DNA of 64,000 nucleotides from DATKDU01 sp035512595 (GTDB taxonomy: Bacteria; Planctomycetota; Planctomycetia; Pirellulales; Pirellulaceae): assembly GCA_035512595.1 (NCBI GenBank), contig DATKDU010000207.1, forward strand, positions 5,585 through 69,584, in the 5' to 3' direction. This document shows, in pieces, positions 28,845-37,091 of this stretch. The position numbers and the translations under genes are program-made. The notes beneath the pieces were generated by a model. The model ran no database searches, was not told the DNA's origin, and saw only the letters and a list, made by a program, of their open reading frames with translations. Position 1 is the stretch's first letter. The number at the start of each line of letters is the position of its first letter.

Positions 28845-28954
28845 GTCAAACCTTGCCGGCCAGTCAAACCGTGCCGCTTCACAATGTAGCGGTGAGGGCG
28901 GCGCTAGCGATCAACGTGGAGGCTGCGGGGGCCATTTTACCGGCAAGGTTTGAC
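28845..28954. repeat. 110-bp element with perfect 15-bp terminal inverted repeats
   Basis: GTCAAACCTTGCCGG at 28845-28859 and its exact complement at 28940-28954, with 80 bp between. A second partial copy of the motif (GTCAAACCGTGCC) follows the left end. No frame inside. It could be a MITE-like element or a structured RNA; no target duplication is evident. Confidence 0.7.
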
Positions 28955-29393
28955 CACCTTTCGGCAGCGTCAAAGTCTACGCAACGGTCGCCCTAAAGCG
29001 TGGCAGGAAAATTGTTTGCGAACGTTCAAGGTCGCTGCGCAAGGGGGACGATACCGTACTTGTCAACCGGTTCAAGCAGCCCAGCCGTCGCCGGACGGAG
29101 GAGGCTGGACCGGGCCAAGTCCGGCGGTTTTTCGGGTCAGCGGAAGACCCGACCGGCCTTGGCGGAAGACACACCCCACGTGCGAGCGACACCCACCTAC
29201 CTGAAGCTCGCACCGGACCTACCTGGTAACCGCAACCCCGCATGATACCTCCGCCTATCGGACGGGCGGAGGATCTGTCCACCGTGGAAGGGATCGCCAC
29301 GCTCTTGTCGCGCGCGGCAAACCGTTCACGCAATCCGGCCGGACCGGGACATGCGCCAGTTCGATGGTTCCATCGTTAAGGAGACGTCGCTCG
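28955..29393. other. Leader region of the Cys-rich gene, no gene seen
   Basis: About 440 bp upstream of the Cys-rich gene. GC-rich inverted repeats occur (for example around 29095-29160), but no protein-like frame and no recognisable tmRNA, RNase P or SRP RNA motifs. It presumably contains the promoter and a long 5' leader. Confidence 0.4.
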
Positions 29394-30179
29394 ATGAAAT
29401 GGAACATTCTGGTTGGATCGTTGGTACTAAGCGCTTGCGCTTGTACCCAGAGTTATGGTTTTGAGCTGCTGGACCGCATGCTCGGTGTCAGTGGCTGCGG
29501 CTGCGAAAGCAGTTGCTGCGAATCGAAAGGCTGCCGGTCGCGTTGCGTGCGCGTAAAGTGCTGCAACTCGTCCTGTGGCAATGGCTGTGCGAAAGCCGCG
29601 CCGAGCTGTGCAGCTCCGACGTGTGCCGCCCCAGCCCCCACGTGTGCGGCTCCCGCCCCCACCTGTGCCGCGAAGGCCCCGACCTGCGCCGCTGATCCTA
29701 GCTGCGAAGCGAAGGCCGGCTGCAACAACGGCTGCCGCGACCGCTGCAAGCGTGGTTGCCTGCTCGATCGGCTCTTCTCGTGCAACAAGCGCTGCCACAA
29801 CGGTTGCGGCAATGGTTGTGCGAAGGCCGCCCCGAGCTGTGCCGCGAAGGCCCCGACCTGCGCCGCGGCTCCTAGCTGCGGAGCCAAGGCCGCTTGCCAC
29901 AACGGCTGCCGTGACCGCTGCCATCGCGGTTGCCTGCTTGATCGGCTCTTCTCGTGCAACAAGCGCTGCAACAACGGTTGCAGCAACGGTTGTGCGAAGG
30001 CCGCTCCGACCTGTGCCGCTCCGGCCCCGGCTTGCGGCTGCGACGCTGCGGCTCCCGGCAAGGCGCACGCCGCTGGTGGGGACATTGCCCCGATGCCGCC
30101 GGCCCCGGTGGTCGATCCCTCGGCCTACCTGTCCGCTCAACGTCGGGTCGTTCCGGCCTCGGCGACCTTGGTCCGCTAA
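29394..30179 (+). CDS. Cysteine-rich secreted repeat protein
   Basis: A 261-aa protein with a signal peptide (MKWNILVGSLVLSACACTQS) and about 40 cysteines. Two near-identical modules contain NGCRDRC.RGCLLDRLFSCNK followed by RC.NGC.NGCAKAAP; they are separated by Ala-Pro-Thr-Cys tandem linkers (CAAPAPT, CAAKAPT). The C-terminal 50 residues lack Cys (PAPVVDPSAYLSAQRRVVPA). AAGGAG precedes the start. The high disulfide potential and export suggest a cross-linked envelope or cell-surface component; planctomycete cell walls are known to be rich in Cys-containing protein. A strong terminator follows. Repeat number probably varies between strains. Confidence 0.85.
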   Translation: MKWNILVGSLVLSACACTQSYGFELLDRMLGVSGCGCESSCCESKGCRSRCVRVKCCNSSCGNGCAKAAPSCAAPTCAAPAPTCAAPAPTCAAKAPTCAADPSCEAKAGCNNGCRDRCKRGCLLDRLFSCNKRCHNGCGNGCAKAAPSCAAKAPTCAAAPSCGAKAACHNGCRDRCHRGCLLDRLFSCNKRCNNGCSNGCAKAAPTCAAPAPACGCDAAAPGKAHAAGGDIAPMPPAPVVDPSAYLSAQRRVVPASATLVR

Positions 30180-30211
30180 GGTCACGAGCAGCCTGTAAGG
30201 CTTTGACCATT

Positions 30212-30252
30212 ACGGCCTGCCACGGTGAAAACCTGGCAGGCCGTTTTTTTTT
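30212..30252 (+). terminator. Intrinsic terminator of the Cys-rich gene
   Basis: Perfect 11-bp stem ACGGCCTGCCA / TGGCAGGCCGT around a 10-nt loop, followed by at least eight T. Confidence 0.92.
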
Positions 30253-30270
30253 GCGCTGACCTGTCGCCTG

Positions 30271-30298
30271 AGTCAGGGGTCAGGAGTCAGGGGTCGGG
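30271..30298. repeat. Heptad array (AGTCAGG/GGTCAGG)
   Basis: Four direct heptads: AGTCAGG, GGTCAGG, AGTCAGG, GGTCGGG. No complementary arm is seen nearby. Confidence 0.75.
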
Positions 30299-30299
30299 T

Positions 30300-30400
30300 G
30301 TGATAACGAATCGGCGCTTTTTCTGCGCCAAAAGACGGCCACTAAGTCATCCTGCAACCGCTTAGAGAAATCACAGGATTTTCTTTAATAAGCTCTTCTG
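30300..30400 (-). repeat. Third copy of the AT-rich dispersed element
   Basis: Read on the minus strand it has CTTATTAAAGAAAATCCT, then GATTTCT, TAAG and a TTGCAGG segment, matching copy 2 near 22791-22835. It ends about 10 bp before the metallophosphoesterase ATG and so forms most of that gene's leader. Confidence 0.65.
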
Positions 30401-30410
30401 CCTCCAACGC

Positions 30411-30902
30411 ATGCGCATCGGAATCTTTGCCGACACTCACGACCACCTGGCCAACATCCGTTTGGCCGTGGAGCGGTTCAACGACGAGGAAGTCGAACTG
30501 GTCCTTTTCGCCGGCGATCTAGTCTCGACGTTTGCCGTGCCGCCGCTGAGAAAGCTCCACGCGCCGCTCGTCGCCTGTTTCGGCGACAACGAAGGGAACA
30601 AGCCGGGACTCCTGGCCGGCTTTCGGCTCGTCGGCACGCTGAGCGAGCCCCCGGTGCGGCTGGTCACCGACGACGGCACGCGTTTCGTCCTGGCGCACAT
30701 GAAGCGGCAATTGCGCAGCCTGGATGCCGACTACGACGTCGCCATTTTCGGCCACACGCACAAGCCGCGCATCGAGCGCGACGAATCCGGCCGGCTCCTC
30801 ATCAACCCCGGCGAAACGAGCGGCTGGACCTTCGGCCGCTCCACGATCGCCTTGTATGACACCGTGTTGCGGCAAGCGGAGTTGTGGGATTTGGGGCAAT
30901 GA
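30411..30902 (+). CDS. YfcE/MJ0936-type metallophosphoesterase
   Basis: A 163-aa calcineurin-like phosphodiesterase. Metal-binding motifs are present in order: IFADTHDH (D-x-H), LFAGDLVS (GDxx), FGDNEGN (GNxx replaced by GDNE), LAHMKRQ (GH region degenerate) and FGHTHKPRIE (GHTH). Family members hydrolyse phosphodiesters in a two-metal site; the physiological substrate is usually unknown. The central 'VLAHMK' replaces the usual VxHG, so one metal ligand site is altered only at the Gly. Standing alone on the plus strand. Confidence 0.9.
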   Translation: MRIGIFADTHDHLANIRLAVERFNDEEVELVLFAGDLVSTFAVPPLRKLHAPLVACFGDNEGNKPGLLAGFRLVGTLSEPPVRLVTDDGTRFVLAHMKRQLRSLDADYDVAIFGHTHKPRIERDESGRLLINPGETSGWTFGRSTIALYDTVLRQAELWDLGQ

Positions 30903-31135
30903 AATGCCGCCGAATGGAGATTTCAACCGGCTCGCCCGGTTGGCAACCCATTCGGAGGGCTCGTAGCGACGCCCCCCAGGATCCCCTTCCATCGGTGATC
31001 CGGCCCGAAAGATCGGCAAACTTCGCACGACCGTCCCGGCAGAAGAGCTACTAGCGACCTAAACTTTCGTAGCGCAGCGACCGCCCGCGGTTGCAAGGGG
31101 CGTCTGGGACAACTCCGGCAAGGGAGAACGGCTTG

Positions 31136-33361
31136 ATGAACGGTCGAAGACCGCAGTGCGCGGTTCGTCACGGCGACCCGCGCGTGCTGAGCCTCCGCCG
31201 TCAATTGATCATGCTCGGCGCGGCCCTGCTGATCGGGACTGGCGCGGTAGTCTCGATGGCGCTCTGCGCGTTTGCCTCGGCTGGCCTGTGGCGCAGCGCT
31301 GGCGTGGCCGGCGCGATCTTCGCCGCGCTCGTGCTGTGCCTGGTGCTGGCCTGGCGATTGGTCGCACGGTGCCTGGGAATTCTCGATGATCTGGTGCGGG
31401 CACTGAAGCGGGTGGCGCTGGGCGACTTGAACCACCGGTTGGACGAGGGGGGGTGCGCCGAGATGCGCCGCGTGGCGAGCGCCTTTAACCTTGCCGTCCA
31501 GAACTCCGCCCGCCGGGCGGAAGACCTGAAACGATCTTCGGTCAAGCGGGTGCAAGCGGCAATCGAGCTGCGCGAGTCGCGCGAGCTGGCAATCGCAATC
31601 CAGGAGACGGCCCTCGACTCGATCATCACCATCGACTCCCGCGGCATGATCGTCGCCTTCAACGCGGCAGCCGAGGCCACGTTTGGATTCAAAGCGTCCC
31701 AGGCGATCGGCCAGGACGTCGCCGGATTGATTGTGCCCGAGCGCTTTCGCGAGCCTTATCGCCGCGGCCTGGCCCACTTTCTGGAGACGGGCGAAGCGCC
31801 CATCCTGGGTAAGCGCGTCGAAATGCCGGCCCTCCGCGCCAGCGGCGAGGAGTTTCCCGTCGAGGTGGCGATCGTCGCCAACCAGCTCCGGGGGCTCGTC
31901 TGCTTCACCGCCACGATCCGCGACCTTACCGACCGGAAACGGGCCGAGAAAGAGCTGGCCCGCGCGGCCATGTACGACAGGCTGACCGGTTTGCCTAACC
32001 GCTCGCTGCTGTTGGACCTGGTGCAGCAGGCCCTGGACCGGGCCGGCCGCTGGCGCGGAATGCTGGCCCTGATGTTTCTCGACTTCGACCGGTTCAAGCT
32101 TATCAACGATGGCCTGGGGCACGACGTCGGCGACGCCCTGCTGTGCGAAATCGCCGCCCGGCTGACGAGCGAGCTGCGGTGCGGCGATTCCGTGAGCCGG
32201 TCGGAGTCGGGGACTTCCGCGGCGCGGATGGGGGGGGACGAGTTCGTCGTGATGCTCGAGCCGATCCGCGAGGCCGAGGACGCGCTCACCGCGGCCGATC
32301 GGCTGCTGGCGGCCCTATCGCGGCCGTACCGCCTGGGCCCGCACGAAGTTTTCGTCACGGCGAGCATCGGGATCGTCGTGGCGCAGGGAGACTACGAGCG
32401 GGCGGAAGACCTGATCCGCGACGCTGACACGGCCATGTACGAAGCCAAACGCGCCGGCAAGGCCCGCTATGCGGTGTTCGACGAGGAAATGCGGATGCGG
32501 GTCCAAAGGCGCCATCTGCTCGAGAACGAGCTGCGGCGGGCCATCGAAGGGGAGCAGTTCACGCTCGCCTATCAGCCGATCGTGTCGCTCGAGAACGGCC
32601 GTCTGAAGAGCGTCGAGGCTTTGCTCCGCTGGCTGCACCCGGCGCAGGGGTCCATCTCGCCCGCGGAGTTCATTCCCATCGCCGAGGAATCCGACCTGAT
32701 CTTGCACATCGGGCGGTGGGTTCTGAAGGAAGCCACACGGCAGATGGCGGAGTGGATCCACCGGCTGGGGCCGGCCGCGCCCCCCACGGTCAGCATCAAC
32801 CTTTCCCGCAAGCAGTTCGCGCAAAGCGACCTGGCCGAGCAGGTCCACGCCGCGGCCGCCGACGCCGGCTTGCCTCCCAACCGCATTCAACTCGAAATCA
32901 CGGAGGATACGTTCGCCAGCGACGTTCGCTCGGCAATTGCCACCATGAATGAAATCAAGGGGCTGGGCTTCTTGCTGGCCATCGATGATTTTGGCTCCGG
33001 CTGCTCGTCGTTCGCGTCGCTGCACGAGTTTCCTGCCGACGTGCTGAAGCTCGACCGTTCGCTGCTCCTCGATATCGAGACCAGCAAGCAGACGGCGGCC
33101 CTGGTTCATGCCCTGGCCATCCTCGCCAATAATCTGGGATTGGCGATCGTCGCCGAGGGGGTGGAGCGCGAGTCCGAAGTCATCATACTCCGCGAACTCG
33201 GATGCCATTTCGGCCAGGGCTTCTACTTTGCCCGGCCCCTTTCGCCGGACGCCTTTGCCGAGTTCGCCCTGCGGCGAATCGCCGAAGAAAGCAGCGTGAT
33301 TCCCGCGGCATCGCTGGAGCGACGCTGGGCGGAACTAGAGTTCCCCGCGGTCAAGGTCTGA
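31136..33361 (+). CDS. Membrane PAS-GGDEF-EAL protein
   Basis: A 741-aa c-di-GMP signalling protein. Two transmembrane segments (IMLGAALLIGTGAVVSMALC and SAGVAGAIFAALVLCLVLAW) are followed by a short HAMP-like linker, a PAS domain (TALDSIITIDSRGMIVAFN...) and tandem GGDEF and EAL domains. GGDEF is intact (ARMGGDEFVVMLE). In the EAL domain SVEALLRW, the Asn in SINLSR, EITE, DDFGSG and AEGVE are present, so both activities look possible. Such hybrids synthesise or degrade c-di-GMP in response to the PAS input. The start at 31136 has GGGAGA upstream. It is the last chromosomal gene before the island. Confidence 0.94.
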   Translation: MNGRRPQCAVRHGDPRVLSLRRQLIMLGAALLIGTGAVVSMALCAFASAGLWRSAGVAGAIFAALVLCLVLAWRLVARCLGILDDLVRALKRVALGDLNHRLDEGGCAEMRRVASAFNLAVQNSARRAEDLKRSSVKRVQAAIELRESRELAIAIQETALDSIITIDSRGMIVAFNAAAEATFGFKASQAIGQDVAGLIVPERFREPYRRGLAHFLETGEAPILGKRVEMPALRASGEEFPVEVAIVANQLRGLVCFTATIRDLTDRKRAEKELARAAMYDRLTGLPNRSLLLDLVQQALDRAGRWRGMLALMFLDFDRFKLINDGLGHDVGDALLCEIAARLTSELRCGDSVSRSESGTSAARMGGDEFVVMLEPIREAEDALTAADRLLAALSRPYRLGPHEVFVTASIGIVVAQGDYERAEDLIRDADTAMYEAKRAGKARYAVFDEEMRMRVQRRHLLENELRRAIEGEQFTLAYQPIVSLENGRLKSVEALLRWLHPAQGSISPAEFIPIAEESDLILHIGRWVLKEATRQMAEWIHRLGPAAPPTVSINLSRKQFAQSDLAEQVHAAAADAGLPPNRIQLEITEDTFASDVRSAIATMNEIKGLGFLLAIDDFGSGCSSFASLHEFPADVLKLDRSLLLDIETSKQTAALVHALAILANNLGLAIVAEGVERESEVIILRELGCHFGQGFYFARPLSPDAFAEFALRRIAEESSVIPAASLERRWAELEFPAVKV

Positions 33362-33442
33362 ACCAGGAGTGACTGCCGTAAAGGGTCAGTCGGTAGTTGG
33401 GCGCTAGATCGGGAGAGACCTGGTGCGGGTCTCCATTTGGCT

Positions 33443-33464
33443 AAAAACGGTATGTACCGTTTTT
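33443..33464. terminator. Bidirectional terminator-like palindrome
   Basis: AAAAACGGTATGTACCGTTTTT, a perfect palindrome with A-run and T-run on both sides, between the GGDEF-EAL gene and attL. Confidence 0.75.
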
Positions 33465-33537
33465 CTTGCCGGGAAAACGCCGCACTGCCCAACGTGAGCA
33501 GGTAATCTAACTCGTGACTTCAGCTTGAGTTCCAACC

Positions 33538-33583
33538 AGAGCGACGGACGGGGCTCGAACCCGCGACATCCAGCTTGGGAAGC
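33538..33583. repeat. attL: fragment of tRNA-Gly
   Basis: AGAGCGACGGACGGGGCTCG and the following 26 bp match the tRNA-Gly at 53807-53852 with two differences (GGCT against GATT). It covers the acceptor-3', T-arm and anticodon-stem part; beyond AGC the sequence diverges and no tRNA can fold. Confidence 0.9.
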
Positions 33584-33802
33584 AATGAGCAGGATGCCGC
33601 AAGTGAGAACCTGCCCGAACTTACGACGAGCAAATCGGCAGCTTGTACCAACGCTTGTACCGGCGAGGCGAAAAACGCCGAATTGGTGGCACCCGATCCG
33701 CAAGTGACGTTGATCATCGAGCGGTGGCCGCAGCTCACGCTCGCTGCCCGCCAAGCGGTGATGCAGATCGTGCTCGCCAACGCGCCGCACGGGGACGTCT
33801 GA
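33575..33802 (+). pseudogene. Probable C-terminal remnant of a second integrase
   Basis: A 75-codon frame directly inside attL. It carries the CTTGTACCAACGCTTGTACC string (about 33642-33661) also found in the 3' part of the integrase gene at 53637-53656, and its end (TLIIERWPQLTLAARQAVMQIV) reads like the C-terminal helix of planctomycete tyrosine integrases. No catalytic part is present. It may be the trace of an earlier element at this tRNA. Confidence 0.45.
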
Positions 33803-34026
33803 TGCCCACCGTCCGACATGGGCCAAATCCTGCTGGTGGTGTCCCAGCGACGATGACCGATCAGGATCCGGCCTTTCCACACTGGCGGCAAGCTGCGCCG
33901 TCCCTTCGCGGTCCAGCACAGCGGCAGAGGAACCTCCAGTGGCCAGCGTCGATTCGTTGTGGTTTTATCGTCGTCTGCTCGACCAGCCTGTTGGCGAGCC
34001 CCAACTACCTCAGCGGGAAAGGACGA

Positions 34027-34455
34027 ATGATGGAACTGACAACCAGAGAACAAGCTACCGCCGTGCGGCTCGGAGAAGCATTGGCACAATTCCTCGTGGC
34101 GCTGGAAGAAGGTGCGGCCGCCCGCCAGGCGAAGCGACTGCTGAAGGACTCGCCCCCTTCGAGGGACCGCTCGACTACCAGCGAGCCGCAAAGCGGGAAG
34201 GAGCCGCCGGCGATGAAGGCGACGCCGACGACGATTCCAATTCAGCCGACAATCGGGATAGGCAGGGCGGAGCCCGAGCGGTTGCTCGTTGGCAGCCGAG
34301 AAGCAGCAAAGCTTCTTTCGATCAGCACTCGCTGCTTATGGGGGATGACCGCGCCCCGCGGTCCGCTACCGGCCGTCTACATGGGCAGGAGGGTCTTGTA
34401 CGCCGTCGCCGACCTTGCCGCGGCCGTCGAGAAGCTGACGAAACGACAACGATAA
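34027..34455 (+). CDS. Helix-turn-helix (excisionase-like) protein
   Basis: A 142-aa protein. The N-terminal 60 residues are helical (LTTREQATAVRLGEALAQFL) followed by a Ser/Pro linker; the C-terminal 60 form a winged MerR/Xis-like DNA-binding domain: LLVGSREAAKLLSISTRCLW... then 'PAVYMGRRVLYAVADLAAAV', the usual 'SxxEAAxxLxxSxxTLxR...G..v.Y...dL' pattern. GGAAAGGA precedes the tandem ATGs. It is the first gene inside the left end and may regulate excision or neighbouring genes. Confidence 0.75.
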   Translation: MMELTTREQATAVRLGEALAQFLVALEEGAAARQAKRLLKDSPPSRDRSTTSEPQSGKEPPAMKATPTTIPIQPTIGIGRAEPERLLVGSREAAKLLSISTRCLWGMTAPRGPLPAVYMGRRVLYAVADLAAAVEKLTKRQR

Positions 34456-34596
34456 GCCGGCGCCAAAAGGGGGGCCCCAACGCTCGGCGGATTTTGAGCC
34501 AGACCCCCGGGGCTTCGCGGGTCCCCAAGGGCTGGCATAGTACCCTCGCAGAAATGTGCGTTTTTTGACCCTTCCACAAACCAGAAAGGACTAGAC

Positions 34597-35184
34597 ATGA
34601 ACGAGAGCAAGATCGCGGCCACGGACCGCCTGCGCAAGGAAGGCCGCTGGGATGAAGCGTCCCGCTTTCGGGACGACGTCCGCAAGAAATTGCGGGAGGA
34701 GGGCTTGGCCCGAAATGAGGCCAGTGAAAAGGCGTGGCAGTCAATGCTCGACAAATTTCCGCCAAACCAGGAACCGGCCAACACGCGGAGCCTGCCGCGC
34801 CTGGAAATAGACGACGAGTCGTTGAAGGCCCTTGCTGAGCGAACACGAGACAAACGTGTGAATCTGGACGAGGACATCATCTGGGCCTATCTGAACTTGC
34901 GGAACGAGAAGGTGTGCTTGGAAACGGCGCCCTCGATGGGTGCATTGACGATGCTGGATTACGCACGGGAGTTCCCCGACAACTTCTATCGCAATGTCCT
35001 CACCAAGGTTCGCGACTCCAAGACCAGCGAGCCGGAAAGTGGAGCGGAGATTCCGCGCAAAAGCATTGACGAGCTAAGGGCCTTGGCGGTGAGTCTCCGG
35101 GAAGAGTTGGAGCGGGAGCTGGCATCGAGGGAAGGCGAAGGAATGGCGTCCGTCCCGACGGTAGGCGGCCGTCTGACGCCTTGA
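34597..35184 (+). CDS. Hypothetical island protein
   Basis: A 195-aa, charged, mainly helical protein (MNESKIAATDRLRKEGRWDEASRFRDDVRKK). 'RLRKEGRWDEASRFRDDVR' and the C-terminal 'DELRALAVSLREELERELAS' look like coiled-coil or helical hairpins. It has no recognised catalytic motif. AGAAAGGA lies about 8 bp upstream of the ATG. Same strand as the preceding HTH gene, separated by 140 bp. I do not recognise the family. Confidence 0.7.
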   Translation: MNESKIAATDRLRKEGRWDEASRFRDDVRKKLREEGLARNEASEKAWQSMLDKFPPNQEPANTRSLPRLEIDDESLKALAERTRDKRVNLDEDIIWAYLNLRNEKVCLETAPSMGALTMLDYAREFPDNFYRNVLTKVRDSKTSEPESGAEIPRKSIDELRALAVSLREELERELASREGEGMASVPTVGGRLTP

Positions 35185-35360
35185 AGGTTCGCCGCTCCTG
35201 CGTGGAAAGCCCGTGCGCCAACTCGTCACTCCGGCTCCGCGATTTCGACGCACGGGGGCCCGAGCCATACCCACGCCCCGACCCTACTGATCCCGTCGTT
35301 GGCTCGCTAGGTGAACTCCCTTGATGCGCAGTGGACTATCAACTTCCGTCGTGAGCGGGA

Positions 35361-36257
35361 CTACGAACACGTCTTCGCACGCTTCGAGTTCGTGTGCTGC
35401 CCGCGGATTGCATGGTGAAGGCCGGCAGTATTTGCGCCACTGCGCTTTGGAAAGTCGGCAGCCACTCCCAGGCAGAGCCCCTGATCCAGAACCTGCTGGG
35501 CGACGCGACGCCAGAGTCCTGACGCCGTCGTTAGCGACAACAGCCCCGAGTTCTTGATGCCCTGCGACTTCTTCTGGTTGACCATGCCCGGTAGCCTCAT
35601 CGCCGGCCGCGGAAAACCTTCGGACACGTCGGCGGGGACGGGAAGAAGCTGAACATGCCACCAACCGGATCCCCGGCCGTCGCCCCTTCATAAAGCCGGA
35701 AATCCATAGGTATATCCAGCGGCGCGATGGCCGCGTTGTGGTACAGCGCCGGCACGGGAAGCGATCGATGGTTGTGGCGGTTGTAGGTCCACCCCCGCGA
35801 CACCACGAAGACGGTATCGAGGACGAAATCGCCCTGCCGGCGGGAGCCGAACAGGACCACCGACCCTGGCGCCAGCGTCAGCAGACTGGGGTGCGACGGC
35901 TGCTGACAGATGCAGTAGCGAAAACGGTCGCCGAAGACGCAAGGGTCACTATTGGTGTGCCCATTGAATCGCTTCCTGGGGCGAATCCACGGCCGAAACA
36001 GGAATTGGGGATGACCCGCACTCGGCCGCGGGTCGAACCGGCCGACCGCTTCCGCCTCGCATTCCCATTCGCACCAAAAGTGGAGGTCGGCCCGCGTGGG
36101 CTCGTCATCAAGTCGTCGCAGGAACTTTCCACGCTGGACGACGAATGTCCGCCGGTGCTGGCCCGTGTTCCACGGCTTCCAGCCGTTGGCCTCGGGCCGG
36201 TGCTCGACGCCGGGATGGAGGAATTGGACGAAGCGGACGGATTCGGGGGGGAGTCAT
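35361..36257 (-). pseudogene. Frameshifted conserved gene with a C7 tract after the start
   Basis: Joining three minus-strand frames yields a plausible ~295-aa protein. ATG is at 36257; 'MTPPESVRFVQFLHPG' is restored only if the C7 tract (36245-36251) is read as C6. The main open segment contains HTNSDPCVFGDRFRY, LAPGSVVLFGS and GDFVLDTVFVV, then LPVPALYHN. A second shift near 35635-35645 is needed to reach VSEGFPRPAMRLPGMVNQKK and the terminal LWRRVAQQVLDQGLCLGVAA. The intact family seems to be a conserved protein of mobile/defence contexts, but I cannot name it with certainty. It lies 9 bp after the nuclease-like gene, so it is the last member of the hsd operon. It may be decayed, phase-variable at the C7 tract, or affected by sequence error. 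Confidence 0.7.
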
Positions 36258-36265
36258 CAGCACTG

Positions 36266-37051
36266 CTACGGCATTGGCGCGATTACAACCTTTACGCAGA
36301 AACCATCGGTTGTCCTCGAAAGGTCCGCCTCCAGGCCCGCTGGATTCGCAATGCGGTTTTCGGGGTCGTACACGAAACAGATTAGGTACTTGCAGCCAGG
36401 GTGTCTTTGATACTTGGCGATATCCAAAATCAGTTCTTCCCCGATCTTCCTTGCGTCCAGTCCTTTTCGCGTCTTTTTCAATTCAACGACGATCTGTGAA
36501 TCCTTGAGCAGAAAGTCCATCCGTGCGGAACCACCCGCATAGCTTGGCGTCCATTCCTCGGCACGAATGTCGTCGAAGAACAACCTCAAGAGCGAGTGCA
36601 TTAGGTCCTGCACGTCGTATTCATCAGTAATGTCGAGCGTGGGACGATCGGCGTGTCGCGCACGAAGCTGTCGAACCACGGCATGAAAGCGATTGCAAAT
36701 CTGCTCGACAATCGCCACGGATTCCTCAAGATCGGCCTCCGCGTGGCGAACCTCAGGCATTCCAAACTGTTCGATCTCCCAAATAAACGAGCGAAGAACT
36801 TTTTTAGACTTGTCAACTCCCGCCTTGAAAGCTTGGATCTCTGGATTAGGATCACCGAGTCGGCAGATGCCGTAAAACTGAAAATCGACCGTCATTAAGT
36901 CCTGGGAATGGTGGGAGTCTTCCCCGAAGATCTGATCGAGGACTGTGCGGCACTTTCGTCGCCAGGCATCGACATTCGTCGGCTTCCGCTTTACGGCATC
37001 GGCCTCTTCGATCAAGCCTTTGATCAGGGTAGTTGCGGCGGCTGCATCCAC
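36266..37051 (-). CDS. DpnII/MboI-type restriction-endonuclease-domain protein
   Basis: A 261-aa protein with an N-terminal helical region and a C-terminal PD-(D/E)XK nuclease domain of the DpnII-MboI type. Catalytic residues are visible: Asp179 in GGSARMDFLL and Glu190-x-Lys192 in QIVVELKKTRKG, followed by 'EELILDIAKYQRHPGCKYLI' and 'CFVYDPENRI'. The segment DLMHSLLRLFFDDIRAEEWTP before the core is characteristic. Such domains occur as stand-alone effectors in defence loci. It is 40 bp downstream of hsdM in the same direction. It may add a second nuclease to the type I system. Confidence 0.85.
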   Translation of the reverse strand: MDAAAATTLIKGLIEEADAVKRKPTNVDAWRRKCRTVLDQIFGEDSHHSQDLMTVDFQFYGICRLGDPNPEIQAFKAGVDKSKKVLRSFIWEIEQFGMPEVRHAEADLEESVAIVEQICNRFHAVVRQLRARHADRPTLDITDEYDVQDLMHSLLRLFFDDIRAEEWTPSYAGGSARMDFLLKDSQIVVELKKTRKGLDARKIGEELILDIAKYQRHPGCKYLICFVYDPENRIANPAGLEADLSRTTDGFCVKVVIAPMP

Positions 37052-37091
37052 GGAGGTGGTTACTCCCTTCCCATCCAGAACCCGGTCATCG

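Noticed and set aside
28955..29393. Structured non-coding RNA such as tmRNA or RNase P
   Set aside because: The region has inverted repeats but none of the conserved core motifs of those RNAs.
29427..30185. 252-codon frame antisense to the Cys-rich gene
   Set aside because: It is Arg/Gly/Ala-rich complement of the Cys codons; the plus-strand gene has a signal peptide, ribosome site and terminator.
33538..33600. A second functional tRNA-Gly at the island's left end
   Set aside because: Sequence after the anticodon stem diverges and the D-arm and 5' acceptor are missing.
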